7,502 nt of DNA, taken from Clostridia bacterium (GTDB lineage: Bacteria; Bacillota; Clostridia; Peptostreptococcales; Anaerovoracaceae). A program made the translations under genes and the position numbers. Positions within the stretch are counted from its first letter, which is position 1. Every line of letters starts with the position of its first letter. The notes beneath the pieces were generated by a model, which was given only the letters and a program-made list of their open reading frames with translations, did no database searches and was not told where the DNA came from. Below are positions 1 through 6,223 of the stretch, piece after piece. The stretch spans positions 1-7,502 of the forward strand of contig JAIKZT010000065.1 of assembly GCA_024682015.1 (NCBI GenBank), read 5' to 3'.

Positions 1-344
1 TCACCGGGCCGGACGGAAAGACGTACGAGAACACGGAGACCGAGATCCTGAAGGCGACCCACAGGAAGCGCACGGAGAAGACAAGCGGCAGCGAGACGCT
101 GTACATCGACGCCTTTACCGACACGCTTGAAGTGGCGGTCACGGGAGACGTTTCGGCGGCTGCGCCCGCGCTTATCGCGTCGTACGACGCGGAAGGGCGC
201 TTCCTCGGCCTGGTTGTGGCAACGGAACCGGCAGATGGACCCATCGAAGCTCCGGACGGAGCGGTGTCGGTCAAAGTCTTCTGGATCGACGAGAACGAAG
301 CGCCTAAATCGGACGATGAGGAGATCGAGCGACAGGACGATTAG
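1..344 (+). CDS. C-terminal end of a probable surface/secreted protein (5' truncated)
   Basis: The reading frame is open from base 3 to the TAG at 342-344, giving 113 visible residues; the N-terminus lies outside the window. The segment LIASYDAEGRFLGLVVA, followed about 25 residues later by VSVKVFWID, resembles the terminal beta-strand module seen in many Clostridia extracellular proteins (a form like 'ALYDxxGrl...vKvFlWd'). That resemblance is from memory and no search was run. The protein ends in a very acidic tail (SDDEEIERQDD). An ATG inside the frame at 132 has no convincing ribosome binding site and is taken as an internal methionine. The gene converges on the minus-strand block to its right and is followed by the hairpin at 381-410. 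The catalytic or binding function of the missing part cannot be told. Confidence 0.7.
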   Translation, partial: TGPDGKTYENTETEILKATHRKRTEKTSGSETLYIDAFTDTLEVAVTGDVSAAAPALIASYDAEGRFLGLVVATEPADGPIEAPDGAVSVKVFWIDENEAPKSDDEEIERQDD

Positions 345-380
345 CTCTAACAGAATGAACGTCCATCGCGAATGAAAAAC

Positions 381-410
381 AGAGGCGGCTTCCCTGAAGA
401 AGCCGCCTCT
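381..410. terminator. Bidirectional intrinsic terminator between convergent genes
   Basis: A perfect 12-bp stem (381-392 pairing with 399-410, AGAGGCGGCTTC against GAAGCCGCCTCT) closes a 6-nt loop. Read on the minus strand the stem is followed by G and five Ts (complement of 375-379), a good release tract for the sdpR-to-145-aa gene block. On the plus strand the T run is short (TTTG counting the stem end), so termination of the gene ending at 344 is probably weaker. The convergent placement fits a shared terminator. Confidence 0.85.
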
Positions 411-473
411 TTGCATGGCGATCGCTTGCCCAATGATGTCGTTGTAAATGCGGCAGGCCTTCTGCGGAGCGGG

Positions 474-911
474 TCACGGGCGCCAGACGAACAGGCCTTC
501 CGATTCCGCCAGCCGGCGGAGCCTGTCCAGCAGAGGCGCATCCTGCCCGTAGACCGTCATGTAGGTGTCGCAGGAATCCAGCGTCATCAGGACGTTTTGC
601 CTCTCAAATACGGCCTGGAGGGCATCCCAGCCCGCCAGGTTTTCCATTCGCGCTGCAAAGCGTTCGGGGTCGGGATCTTTTTCCCAGCTGTCCCCGTAGT
701 CAAAGGAGACGGCCATGGGACCGTAGCAGTTCAGTTTCAGCAGGATCTCCGCATAGCGGCGGCGCAGGGGGCGTATGCGCTCCGCCCGCAGAAAATAGCC
801 TTCAATGGCTGCGTAGCGGTTGCCGTGTTCTGCGGGGACCTGCTCGGGCAGAATGTCCACGATCAGACAAGGTTCTTCCAAAAGTTTTTCCACGAGGGTC
901 GGTTCAGGCAT
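474..911 (-). CDS. Hypothetical protein, 145 aa, family not recognised
   Basis: A small, soluble, acidic-to-neutral protein with no signal peptide or membrane segment. Start choice: the ATG at 911 has AGGAG about six bases upstream. An upstream in-frame GTG at 938 overlaps the hydrolase stop codon by four bases (GTGA) but has no Shine-Dalgarno, so it was not used. The N-terminal part carries CLIVDILPEQVP and then an aromatic-rich AAIEGYFLRAERIR helix; the middle has FDYGDSWEKDP; the C-terminal part has MTLDSCDTYMTVYG and ends in FVWRP. I vaguely recall similar short hypothetical proteins with a 'DxLPxQVP' start in Clostridia, but can give no function. It starts 23 bp after the hydrolase stop and is the last gene before the terminator at 381-410, so it is probably co-transcribed with the hydrolase. 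Confidence 0.8.
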   Translation of the reverse strand: MPEPTLVEKLLEEPCLIVDILPEQVPAEHGNRYAAIEGYFLRAERIRPLRRRYAEILLKLNCYGPMAVSFDYGDSWEKDPDPERFAARMENLAGWDALQAVFERQNVLMTLDSCDTYMTVYGQDAPLLDRLRRLAESEGLFVWRP

Positions 912-934
912 CGTTTCTCCTTTTCTGGGCGCGG

Positions 935-1849
935 TCACGCGAGGAAGGCGGCGATGTCGTCGAAGACTTCCTCGGGGATGTGGCGCTCGGTACCATACTC
1001 CTTCGACGCCTTCAGGATGTCGCTGTAGAGCGAGTTTACGAAACAGTGGTTCAGTTCGGGATAGACCTTGTACTCGATGCCGGGCCTGTCCTTCAGCTGC
1101 TCGCGGAAGGCTACGAAGTCCTCGTTTTCCAACACTTGAAAGTCCTTGCCTCCCTGCAGGATGAGCGCCGGCAGGTCGCTTTCGAGCAGGTAATCGACGG
1201 CCGTTTTCTGCCCCATCTCTTTGAAATAGTAGAGGGTAAGGTTTCCCGCGAACTTCTTCCGGAGGGACTCCTCGTCGCTCATCTCATAGAGGCCGTCGAA
1301 CAGGCGGGCGTATTTTTTGTACTGCGCATTCAGGATGAGCCTCATCAGCGGGTTGCCGCTCTGCCCCTGCTTCAGCTGCCGCAGGACGATGTCCTCCAGC
1401 CGGAAGGGCGTCCCGGCCATCATGATGAGTCCTCTGGCGCATCCCCATGCCGCTCCGATCCGGGGCGCCAGCATGGCGCCCATGCTGTGGCCGAGGATGT
1501 AGATGCGCTCCGGGTCGATGCGCGGGTCGCTCTTCAGCAGGTCGAGAGCCGCGAGCGCGTCGTCGATCGTCTCCTCCCGGACCGTGATGTCCTTCTGTCT
1601 CGCGCATTTCCGTCCGTGGGCGAACGTGCGCTTGTCGTAGCGAAGCGAAGCGATGCCGCGCTTGGCGAGGCCTTCTGCGAGGTCTTTGAACGGGGTCAGC
1701 TTCAGCACCTTTTCGTCCATGTTGCTGGCACCGGAGCCGTGCACCATGACGATGGCGGGCAGCGGACCGCGATTGCCGTCCGGGATCGTCAGCAGGCCAT
1801 TCAGCGGATAATCGGGGGCCGCGGCGACTTGTATCTTTTCGCTATACAT
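935..1849 (-). CDS. Alpha/beta hydrolase (S33/dienelactone-hydrolase-like esterase or peptidase)
   Basis: This 304-aa cytoplasmic enzyme shows a full alpha/beta-hydrolase signature. HGSG (37-40) fits the oxyanion-hole loop after the first core strand, GHSMG (120-124) is the nucleophile elbow with Ser122, GGKD places the acid at Asp236, and LNH places the catalytic His at 268. The segment from about 145 to 220 between the elbow and the Asp is the likely lid/cap, rich in helices and aromatic residues. Such proteins hydrolyse small esters, amides or lactones; the substrate cannot be read from the sequence. There is no signal peptide. The ATG at 1849 has AAAGGA seven bases upstream. The gene lies 104 bp downstream of sdpI and 23 bp upstream of the unknown 145-aa gene. 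No promoter was found in the gap, so it may depend on the sdpR promoter. Confidence 0.9.
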   Translation of the reverse strand: MYSEKIQVAAAPDYPLNGLLTIPDGNRGPLPAIVMVHGSGASNMDEKVLKLTPFKDLAEGLAKRGIASLRYDKRTFAHGRKCARQKDITVREETIDDALAALDLLKSDPRIDPERIYILGHSMGAMLAPRIGAAWGCARGLIMMAGTPFRLEDIVLRQLKQGQSGNPLMRLILNAQYKKYARLFDGLYEMSDEESLRKKFAGNLTLYYFKEMGQKTAVDYLLESDLPALILQGGKDFQVLENEDFVAFREQLKDRPGIEYKVYPELNHCFVNSLYSDILKASKEYGTERHIPEEVFDDIAAFLA

Positions 1850-1953
1850 AGGCAGATCCTTTCCATGGTTCGGCCCTTCAGCTGCCTCGGAAGGCGCGGC
1901 GGGAGGGGAACCATACGGTTCAGAGGGACTTCAATAGGCTGTGAAAAGCCTTT

Positions 1954-2589
1954 TCAGATTCCCTTTTTATAGAGCAAATACGAATAGATCGCCGGCGCGA
2001 CCACCATGAGGGTGATGAGCACGATCAGGAACAGGGGGTTCCAGAGCTTCAGCAGGGTCAGCAGGATCATGAGGATGCCGCCGGCCACCCACAGAAAGCC
2101 TGCCAGGCGGTGCGTGCGGTTCCAGTTTTCCTCGCTGGCCAGGGTCCAGGGCAGGCGTATGCCCATGGTATAGCTCTGCTTGGTCTTGGGCAGGTAGTTG
2201 CCGATGATGATGAAGAGCAGCCCCATGAGGACCGGTAGAATCAGCTCGATGCGGGACGAATACCCCAGAGCTCCGGCAAGAATGAACGCGGACATCAGTA
2301 CGGCTATCACGGGAACGGTCCAAAGGGCGATGGAACGCAGGACGGGGTTCATGTTCTGCCTCTTGGGGTCCGTGCGCAGCGCGAAATGTGCGAGCAGGTT
2401 GATGCCGGCCATGAAGGCGGGCAGGGCGAACACGGTAAACGTCTTGCTCGACCAGCCGTCCGGTTCGCCGTTCATGCCGAAGTGCGTGGCGATCTGCTCC
2501 GGGAGCTTATCGTAGAGGATGAGCCCTGCCAGGATCGGCAGGAGGCAGACGAGGGTCGTCAGGACGATCTCGATCTTTTTATTCTTCAT
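1954..2589 (-). CDS. sdpI: SdpI-family integral membrane protein (immunity/signal transducer)
   Basis: A 211-aa membrane protein with about six hydrophobic segments (roughly 8-25, 51-70, 88-108, 113-131, 161-181, 183-205). The N-terminal half is a DUF1648-type domain with LPEQIATHFGMNGEPDGW (29-46). The second half has the SdpI-domain signature GNYLPKTKQSYTMGIRLPW followed by TL and a THRLAG motif (159-164). In B. subtilis SdpI protects against the SDP killing peptide and, when loaded, holds the repressor SdpR at the membrane. Start choice: the ATG at 2598 touches the AAAGGAG ribosome site with no spacing, whereas the ATG at 2589 sits nine bases after it, so 2589 is used. The gene overlaps the end of sdpR by 11 bp, a sign of translational coupling. 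No sdpABC toxin genes are visible, so the inducing ligand is unknown. Confidence 0.9.
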   Translation of the reverse strand: MKNKKIEIVLTTLVCLLPILAGLILYDKLPEQIATHFGMNGEPDGWSSKTFTVFALPAFMAGINLLAHFALRTDPKRQNMNPVLRSIALWTVPVIAVLMSAFILAGALGYSSRIELILPVLMGLLFIIIGNYLPKTKQSYTMGIRLPWTLASEENWNRTHRLAGFLWVAGGILMILLTLLKLWNPLFLIVLITLMVVAPAIYSYLLYKKGI

Positions 2590-2857
2590 GAGCCGCATCT
2601 CCTTTCAGCGTCTGGATCCACAGCAGGACCTCCTCCAACACGGAGGCGTTGAGGCTGTAATAGATGTAATTTTTCTCGCGCTTTTCCGTAACGAGACCCG
2701 CTTTCTTGAGCTGAGCCAGGTGATAGGAGACCGTCGCTGCCGTCATGTCGAATCGGGCGGCGATATCGCCTGCCGTCATCGAACCGCCTTTCAGCATGTT
2801 CAGGATCTCGCGCCTGGCCGGGTCGCTGAGCGCTTTCATCGTGTCGCTGAACCCCAT
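2579..2857 (-). CDS. sdpR: SdpR-like ArsR-family winged-helix autorepressor
   Basis: A 92-aa ArsR-type repressor very close in plan to B. subtilis SdpR (90 aa). It opens with MKALSDPARREILNMLK, followed by a winged-helix core: MTAGDIAARFDMTAATVSYH (27-46) gives the helix-turn-helix, and the wing KREKNYIYYSLN (59-70) follows. It has no cysteine at all, so it cannot use the classic ArsR metal site, which fits the SdpR subgroup, where regulation is by sequestration. The ATG at 2857 has an AGGA four bases upstream. The next in-frame ATG has no ribosome site. It is the first gene of the minus-strand block and overlaps sdpI. The palindrome at 2873-2894, only 15 bp upstream of the start codon, is its likely operator. 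Confidence 0.92.
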   Translation of the reverse strand: MGFSDTMKALSDPARREILNMLKGGSMTAGDIAARFDMTAATVSYHLAQLKKAGLVTEKREKNYIYYSLNASVLEEVLLWIQTLKGDAAHEE

Positions 2858-2872
2858 GGCTTCCTCGCTTCC

Positions 2873-2894
2873 TAATTAGAATTTCTTCTAATTA
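2873..2894. promoter_or_regulatory. Probable SdpR operator (perfect 9-bp inverted repeat)
   Basis: Arms TAATTAGAA (2873-2881) and TTCTAATTA (2886-2894) are perfect reverse complements separated by TTTC. The site is strikingly AT-rich in a GC-rich neighbourhood. It begins two bases downstream of the -10 box of the sdpR promoter and covers the expected transcription start, the usual place for an ArsR-family autorepressor to act. Binding by SdpR is inferred from position and symmetry. Confidence 0.8.
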
Positions 2895-2896
2895 CT

Positions 2897-2925
2897 TTTA
2901 TAGCCCCGCCAGCGGCACCTGTCAA
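2897..2925 (-). promoter_or_regulatory. sdpR-sdpI promoter (sigma-A type)
   Basis: On the minus strand there is a consensus -35 TTGACA (2925-2920), a 17-bp spacer and a -10 TATAAA (2902-2897). The predicted start lies near 2890, inside the inverted repeat at 2873-2894, so a strong promoter is paired with a site that could shut it off. Confidence 0.85.
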
Positions 2926-2953
2926 GACCTATTTAGAAAATTATCGAAACTCT

Positions 2954-2981
2954 TTGGCACCTGCATCGGATGCGATATAAT
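2954..2981 (+). promoter_or_regulatory. Promoter of the glycosyltransferase gene
   Basis: TTGGCA (2954-2959), a 16-bp spacer and a perfect TATAAT (2976-2981) lie 27 bp before the start codon at 3009. It is back to back with the sdpR promoter, with 28 bp between the two -35 boxes. A sequence TATTTAGAA at 2930-2938 matches eight of nine bases of one arm of the sdpR palindrome but has no second arm. Confidence 0.75.
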
Positions 2982-3008
2982 GAAAGAAAACGCGCAAGGA
3001 GGCACCCC

Positions 3009-4253
3009 ATGAAGATCCTGATGATCAACCACTTCCCGCTGGCCGGCTCGGGCAGCGGCACCTATACGAAGAATCTGGCCGTGCAGCTGGCTGCGAAGGG
3101 TCACGAGGTGGCCGTCGTGCTGCCGGAGAACACGACGGACTATCAGGAGGTGCCCGGCGTGCGCCTGCATCCGGTGTGGTTTACGCCGCAGAATGGGATC
3201 CCGGCCGTGCCTCCGCAGAATGCGCTTCCGTTCAATTTTCCGTGCTTTACGTCGCATCCCCGAAGCACCGTCACGTTTGCGGACCTTAGCCCGGGGGAGA
3301 TGGAACAGTATATAGGGGCGTTTTCGGCGGCCATCCGTGAAGAGGTCGAGCGCTTCCGCCCGGACGTGATCCACGGCCAGCACGTATGGATCCTTTCGTC
3401 CCTGGCGGCGGGGCTGGGCGTGCCCCTCGTGCTGACGGCTCACGGAACGGACCTGATCGGCTACGACAACTGGCCTTACCTGCGCTGCTTCGCATCGCGG
3501 GCGATGGCGTCCTGCGAGGCGGTCATCGCGATTTCCGAGGACAACGCGGCGCTGATAGAGGAGCGCTTCCCGGACTTCTCCGGCAAGATCGTGCGCATGC
3601 GCAACGGCTACGACCCGTCGGTATTCTTTACGGCGAGCCTGACCCGCGAGGAAGTGCTGTCCCCCTACGGCGTGGAACCGCCGTTTTACGAGGGAAAGCG
3701 CATCGTGCTGTTTGCGGGCAAACTCGCGCGCGTAAAGGGCGTGGACGTGCTGCTGGAGGCGGTATCCCGGTACGAACTGGCTGACCCGCCCAGCGTCACC
3801 CTCATCGTGGGCGACGGAGACGAACGCGCCGCGCTCGAGGCGCAGGCTGCCCGCCTTGGCCTTCGTACCGCGCGCTTCCTGGGCAACGTGCTGCAGCCGG
3901 CGCTATGCAGGCTCTATAACGCGGCAGACATGTCGGTGGTTCCCTCCCGCAGCGAAGGGTTTGGACTCGTAGCCGTGGAAGCCATAGCCTGCGGCCTTCC
4001 GGTCGTCGCTTCGGATGTGGGCGGCCTTCCCGGCATCGTAAACGCCTCGAACGGCGCGCTGACGGCGGTGGAGGATGCGGAGGGCCTGGCAAACGCCATC
4101 CTCGGCGTGCTGCGAAAGGAGGAGTCGCTCGGACCCTCCGGCCTTGCGGCCTGGCGGCAGGAGATCGCCTCGTCCGTGCGCGCGGCATACGGCCAGGACT
4201 GCATCATCCACGAGCTGGAGGAGGTCTATGAACGGGCGATGCGGGGCCGCTGA
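3009..4253 (+). CDS. Glycosyltransferase family 4 (GT-B fold)
   Basis: A 414-aa retaining glycosyltransferase of the GT4 type. The N-terminal Rossmann domain begins MKILMINHFP with a glycine-rich loop GSGSGTYT (13-20) and has HGTD (145-148). The C-terminal nucleotide-sugar domain begins at IVLFAGKLARVKGVDVLLEA (232-251). It contains the EX7E motif SEGFGLVAVE (Glu316 and Glu324), followed by ACGLPVVASDVGGLP. It would transfer a sugar from a nucleotide donor to a lipid, glycan or small molecule; neither donor nor acceptor can be told. No membrane segments or signal peptide are present, so it is probably cytoplasmic or peripheral. Start choice: the ATG at 3009 follows AAGGAGG with proper spacing; an earlier in-frame ATG at 2970 lies inside the promoter. 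It is a stand-alone gene, not in a visible polysaccharide cluster, and has no clear terminator after it. Confidence 0.93.
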   Translation: MKILMINHFPLAGSGSGTYTKNLAVQLAAKGHEVAVVLPENTTDYQEVPGVRLHPVWFTPQNGIPAVPPQNALPFNFPCFTSHPRSTVTFADLSPGEMEQYIGAFSAAIREEVERFRPDVIHGQHVWILSSLAAGLGVPLVLTAHGTDLIGYDNWPYLRCFASRAMASCEAVIAISEDNAALIEERFPDFSGKIVRMRNGYDPSVFFTASLTREEVLSPYGVEPPFYEGKRIVLFAGKLARVKGVDVLLEAVSRYELADPPSVTLIVGDGDERAALEAQAARLGLRTARFLGNVLQPALCRLYNAADMSVVPSRSEGFGLVAVEAIACGLPVVASDVGGLPGIVNASNGALTAVEDAEGLANAILGVLRKEESLGPSGLAAWRQEIASSVRAAYGQDCIIHELEEVYERAMRGR

Positions 4254-4263
4254 GCCTGCTGAA

Positions 4264-4273
4264 TTGTATACAA
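4264..4273. promoter_or_regulatory. TTGTATACAA palindrome, candidate GntR-type operator
   Basis: A perfect 10-bp palindrome lies 20 bp upstream of the -35 box of the symporter promoter. FadR/FCD-type GntR regulators often bind sites of the form T-GT-N-AC-A, and this fits. No GntR gene is in the window, so the regulator would be encoded elsewhere. A 10-bp AT-rich palindrome could also arise by chance. Confidence 0.4.
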
Positions 4274-4292
4274 AAATATTCCAAATATCCTG

Positions 4293-4321
4293 TTGACATT
4301 TACACTTTAATGCGTTACGAT
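4293..4321 (+). promoter_or_regulatory. Promoter of the sodium:solute symporter gene
   Basis: Consensus TTGACA (4293-4298), exactly 17 bp, then TACGAT (4316-4321, four of six matches to TATAAT). The expected start near 4328 gives an 88-base leader before the ATG at 4416. The AT-rich stretch from 4261 to 4330 stands out from the GC-rich genes on both sides. Confidence 0.7.
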
Positions 4322-4341
4322 TTAACGCGTAAAAGTAAACA

Positions 4342-4383
4342 GGCGTCTACCTGGCGGGTCACCCCGCGCAGGGCTCAGACGCC
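4342..4383 (+). promoter_or_regulatory. Structured 5' leader hairpin of the symporter mRNA
   Basis: Three nested stems stack into one long hairpin. GGCGTCT (4342-4348) pairs with AGACGCC (4377-4383); CCTG (4350-4353) pairs with CAGG (4369-4372); GCGGG (4354-4358) pairs with CCCGC (4363-4367) around the loop TCAC. That is 16 base pairs with small internal bulges. No T tract follows, so it is not a simple terminator, and it ends about 32 bases before the start codon. I do not recognise it as a known riboswitch class. It may stabilise the mRNA or be a regulatory leader; this is inference. Confidence 0.55.
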
Positions 4384-4415
4384 GAGAACATCCACAGGAA
4401 AGGACACCAAAACCC

Positions 4416-5978
4416 ATGATTATCAAAGCTGGACTGCTCATCGTATTCTTCGCCATCATGATCGGCATCGGTCTGTACTGCAGGCGCAACGCGACCGACG
4501 TCAACGGATTCGTGCTCGGCGGCCGCTCCGTCGGCCCCTGGCTTACCGCATTCGCGTACGGTACCTCTTACTTTTCCGCGGTCATCTTCGTCGGCTACGC
4601 GGGGCAGTTCGGCTGGAAATACGGCATCGCTTCCACCTGGGTGGGCATCGGCAACGCGCTCATCGGTTCGCTCATGGCCTGGGCCATCCTCGGCCGGCGC
4701 ACGCGCATCATGACGCAGCACCTGGAAAGCGCCACCATGCCGCAGTTCTTCGCCGCTCGCTTCGCCAGCCCCGCGCTGAAGACGGCGGCTTCCGTCATCA
4801 TCTTCATCTTCCTGATCCCCTACACCGCGAGCCTCTACAACGGCCTGTCCCGGCTGTTCGGCATGGCGTTCAACATCGATTACGCGGTCTGCGTCGTGGT
4901 CATGGCCATCCTGACGGGTATCTACGTCATCGCGGGCGGCTACATGGCGACGGCCGTCAACGACTTCATCCAGGGCATCATCATGATCTTCGGCATCTGC
5001 GCGGTCATCGCGGCCGTGCTGAAGAGCCAGGGCGGATTTCTCGCCGCTCTCGAAGGGCTTTCGCAGATCAGCGACGCGAGCGTTTCCGGCGCGCCGGGCA
5101 TCTTCAATTCGTTTTTCGGACCGGACCCGCTGAACCTGCTGGGCGTCGTCATCCTGACCTCGCTGGGCACCTGGGGCCTGCCGCAGATGGTGCAGAAGTT
5201 CTATGCCATCAAGAGCGAAGGCGCCATCAACAAGGGCATGATCATCTCGACCATCTTCGCCTTTATCGTGGCAGGCGGCTGCTACTTCCTCGGCGGCTTC
5301 GGCCGGCTGTTCTCCGATAAGATCGACATCGCCGCGAACGGTTACGATTCCGTGGTCCCGACGATGCTCTCGGGTCTGCCCGACATCCTGATCGCGGTCG
5401 TGGTCATCCTCGTGCTGTCCGCCTCCATGTCCACGCTGTCGAGCCTCGTGCTCACGTCCAGTTCGACCCTTACGCTCGATCTGCTGAAAGGCCGCGTCGT
5501 GAAGGACATGGACGAGAAGAAGCAGCTCGTCATCATGCGGGCGCTGATCGTCGTGTTCATCGCGATCTCCGTCGTGCTGGCCATCATCCAGTACAAGTCG
5601 AGCGTGACGTTCATCGCCCAGCTGATGGGCGTGTCCTGGGGCGCTCTCGCCGGCGCGTTCCTGGCGCCGTTCCTCTATGGCCTGTACTGGAAGCGTACGA
5701 CGAAGGCGGCCTGCTGGGTGAGCTTCGCGTTCTCCTCCGTCGTGATGATCGCAAACATCTTCGTGCGCGCCAGTTTCCCCAGGCTGCTGCAGTCGCCGAT
5801 CAACGCAGGCGCGTTCTGCATGCTGGCCGGCCTTCTGATCGTGCCCCTCGTGAGCCTGGCTACCAAGGCTCCGGACGCGAAACTCGTCGAGGACGCGTTC
5901 TCCTGCTACGACAAGAAGGTCCTCGTGCCCCAGAGCGAGGCGCTCGGCGAGGCCGAAGAGGCGACCTACAGAGGATAA
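4416..5978 (+). CDS. Sodium:solute symporter (SSS family)
   Basis: A 520-aa inner-membrane transporter of the SSS (PutP/SGLT) family with about 13 hydrophobic segments. It begins MIIKAGLLIVFFAIMIGIGL, and GGRSVGPWLTAFAYGTSYFS (35-54) matches the conserved first-helix region of the family. LSASMSTLSSLVLTSSS (334-350) matches the TM8 region, where Ser339-Thr340 align by motif with the Na2-site Ser340/Thr341 of PutP, so sodium coupling is likely. The position corresponding to PutP Asp55 appears to be Tyr52, which argues against a classical proline permease; the substrate is unknown. The start ATG at 4416 has AAGGA about 11 bases upstream, slightly long. It ends with tandem stops TAA TGA and has its own promoter and structured leader. 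The gene ends 9 bp before the inverted-repeat element. Confidence 0.92.
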   Translation: MIIKAGLLIVFFAIMIGIGLYCRRNATDVNGFVLGGRSVGPWLTAFAYGTSYFSAVIFVGYAGQFGWKYGIASTWVGIGNALIGSLMAWAILGRRTRIMTQHLESATMPQFFAARFASPALKTAASVIIFIFLIPYTASLYNGLSRLFGMAFNIDYAVCVVVMAILTGIYVIAGGYMATAVNDFIQGIIMIFGICAVIAAVLKSQGGFLAALEGLSQISDASVSGAPGIFNSFFGPDPLNLLGVVILTSLGTWGLPQMVQKFYAIKSEGAINKGMIISTIFAFIVAGGCYFLGGFGRLFSDKIDIAANGYDSVVPTMLSGLPDILIAVVVILVLSASMSTLSSLVLTSSSTLTLDLLKGRVVKDMDEKKQLVIMRALIVVFIAISVVLAIIQYKSSVTFIAQLMGVSWGALAGAFLAPFLYGLYWKRTTKAACWVSFAFSSVVMIANIFVRASFPRLLQSPINAGAFCMLAGLLIVPLVSLATKAPDAKLVEDAFSCYDKKVLVPQSEALGEAEEATYRG

Positions 5979-5987
5979 TGAGATTCT

Positions 5988-6015
5988 GAGTCAGGGGACG
6001 TTTCCGCTGACTCAG
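5988..6015 (+). repeat. Left 28-bp inverted repeat, itself a hairpin
   Basis: The exact reverse complement of 6224-6251. Within the arm GAGTCAG (5988-5994) pairs with CTGACTC (6007-6013), and after one mismatch GGA pairs with TCC around a CGTT loop. It therefore looks like a REP unit carrying GGGGACG on the 5' side of the stem and loop. Pairing does not extend inward past 6015 or outward past 5988. Confidence 0.9.
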
Positions 6016-6097
6016 GGTATCGGGGAACTGTTCCTGCTACTGAATGATTGCCGCTTCGGTAATGCGAGCCCGTTGCCGAAAGCTCAAAATAGAATAA

Positions 6098-6143
6098 AAT
6101 GGGTACGAAACGCTCATCGTCTCGTACCCATTCGTCGTTTTTT
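6098..6143. terminator. Intrinsic terminator inside the inverted-repeat element
   Basis: An 11-bp perfect stem (6098-6108 AATGGGTACGA with 6122-6132) is extended after one mismatch by ACG/CGT around a five-base loop. Five bases later comes a run of six Ts (6138-6143), which suits termination of the symporter transcript. On the minus strand the stem is followed by a T-rich stretch (complement of about 6087-6097), so it may also end the paaK/ACT transcript. Confidence 0.8.
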
Positions 6144-6223
6144 GCAGAACCGGTAACGGATTTTCGCTACCGCTATCGTCCTGTTTTGCCGTTGCCGATC
6201 AGCAACAACGCATCCTGGCCTGG

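Noticed and set aside
372..1028. 218-aa plus-strand open frame beginning at the terminator
   Set aside because: It starts just before the hairpin stem, has no ribosome site, and runs antisense to the 145-aa gene and the hydrolase end.
1942..1956. Palindrome TGAAAAG-C-CTTTTCA at the sdpI stop codon, considered as terminator
   Set aside because: A one-base loop cannot form a stable hairpin, the stem is AT-rich, and no T tract follows on the minus strand.
980..1972. 330-aa plus-strand open frame opposite the hydrolase
   Set aside because: It lies antisense to a hydrolase with intact catalytic motifs, has no ribosome site and no recognisable domain; it is a by-product of GC-rich codon use.
4342..4383. 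Leader hairpin as a terminator of the glycosyltransferase transcript
   Set aside because: No T run follows the stem, and a good promoter lies between it and the glycosyltransferase gene.
4310..5320. 336-aa plus-strand open frame overlapping the symporter
   Set aside because: Its translation is an Arg/His-rich low-complexity product in another frame of the clear SSS gene.
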